A DNA stretch of 6,320 bases from assembly GCA_029934175.1 (NCBI GenBank), contig JAOZMT010000139.1, positions 1 to 6,320 of the forward strand, written 5' to 3'. The stretch comes from Victivallales bacterium. Lineage in GTDB: Bacteria; Verrucomicrobiota; Lentisphaeria; Victivallales; JAUVCU01. Positions within the stretch are counted from its first letter, which is position 1; every line of letters starts with the position of its first letter. The notes beneath the pieces were generated by a model. That model saw nothing but the letters and a program-made list of their open reading frames with translations, had not been told where the DNA came from and made no database searches. The position numbers were made by a program, and so were the translations under genes. Shown here one piece after another: positions 6,081 to 6,320 of the stretch.

Positions 6081-6138
6081 AATTCGCAAGTTTTATTGCT
6101 TGTTTTCTCTAAAATAGAATTCTGAAATGTTAATAATA
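6054..6138 (-). repeat. 85-bp composite repeat, copy B (inverted relative to 189-273)
   Basis: The reverse complement aligns ungapped with 189-273: 33 identical bases at 6083-6115, and about 85 percent identity overall by my count. The outer end contains TTCTGAAATGTTAAT (6120-6134), which recurs exactly at 2561-2575 in the permease-ilvD intergenic region. That suggests a fragment of the same element there, although a 15-mer alone could be chance. The two full copies point in opposite directions and enclose the permease, ilvD, murG and gcvH. Confidence 0.8.
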
Positions 6139-6224
6139 ATAACAACTTAATGATTGTTTTTTATGTTACTTGAATATCACCTAAATAAACAAAAAAAGTA
6201 TATATTCAGTAAACCCCATTTTAT

Positions 6225-6272
6225 CACAAAGTAGACGAAGTTTTTCACAAAGAACACAAAGGTTTTCTTTGT
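6225..6272. repeat. CACAAAG repeat cluster with a small hairpin
   Basis: CACAAAG occurs three times (6225-6231, 6246-6252, 6255-6261). The last copy pairs through ACAAAG (6256-6261) with CTTTGT (6267-6272) around a GTTTT loop. The rest of 6140-6320 shows no gene. A 47-codon open minus-strand frame from the right edge to TGA at 6177-6179 is mostly translated repeat (KKTFVFFVKNFVYFV) and is not believed. The final bases, including TTTAGACAGGATAACAA, look like the start of another dispersed intergenic repeat cut by the window edge. Confidence 0.5.
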
Positions 6273-6320
6273 TGGCGTTGTTTCTAACTCCGTCCAGTCA
6301 TTCTTTAGACAGGATAACAA

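Noticed and set aside
6177..6320. Open minus-strand frame running in from the right edge
   Set aside because: The 47 residues are dominated by translated CACAAAG repeats and low-complexity hydrophobic runs, and it ends without family resemblance.

Overview
This is an AT-rich bacterial segment with four complete genes, one gene tail cut by the left edge, and repeat-rich intergenic DNA at both ends. The organism cannot be named from this window. The low GC, a MurG with GMGSF and HDGN motifs, and stacks of GTAACGCAG/GCAGGCA hairpin repeats suggest an environmental or host-associated bacterium that makes peptidoglycan. The PVC superphylum (Lentisphaerota-like) is a guess by resemblance only. Nothing seen is phage, plasmid, CRISPR or insertion-sequence coding material.

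Layout. Bases 1-107 are the 3' end of an unidentified plus-strand gene. Bases 108-580 hold no convincing gene and are filled with small palindromic repeats, including an 85-bp element (189-273) and a 106-bp multi-hairpin block (339-444). Next comes a minus-strand gene (581-2452) for an APC-type amino-acid permease fused to a PTS EIIA domain. It has a very good promoter, divergent from the plus-strand genes. Across a 273-bp divergent intergenic region lie ilvD (2726-4393) and murG (4395-5504), one base apart and surely co-transcribed. After a 142-bp gap with its own promoter comes gcvH (5647-6027). Immediately after gcvH a repeat hairpin followed by T5 probably acts as its terminator. This hairpin is part of a second, inverted copy of the 85-bp element (6054-6138). 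The last 100 bases carry CACAAAG repeats and no credible gene.

How the genes fit. IlvD performs the shared third step of isoleucine and valine synthesis. The divergent permease probably moves amino acids, and its EIIA domain suggests phosphorylation control by PTS phosphocarriers. MurG makes lipid II for the cell wall, and GcvH is the lipoyl carrier of glycine cleavage. These are housekeeping genes; pairing ilvD with murG, away from the usual division/cell-wall cluster, is uncommon. I see no complete new defence or mobile system. The most distinctive signals are the composite hairpin repeats in inverted orientation around the gene block, one apparently recruited as a terminator, and the permease-EIIA fusion.
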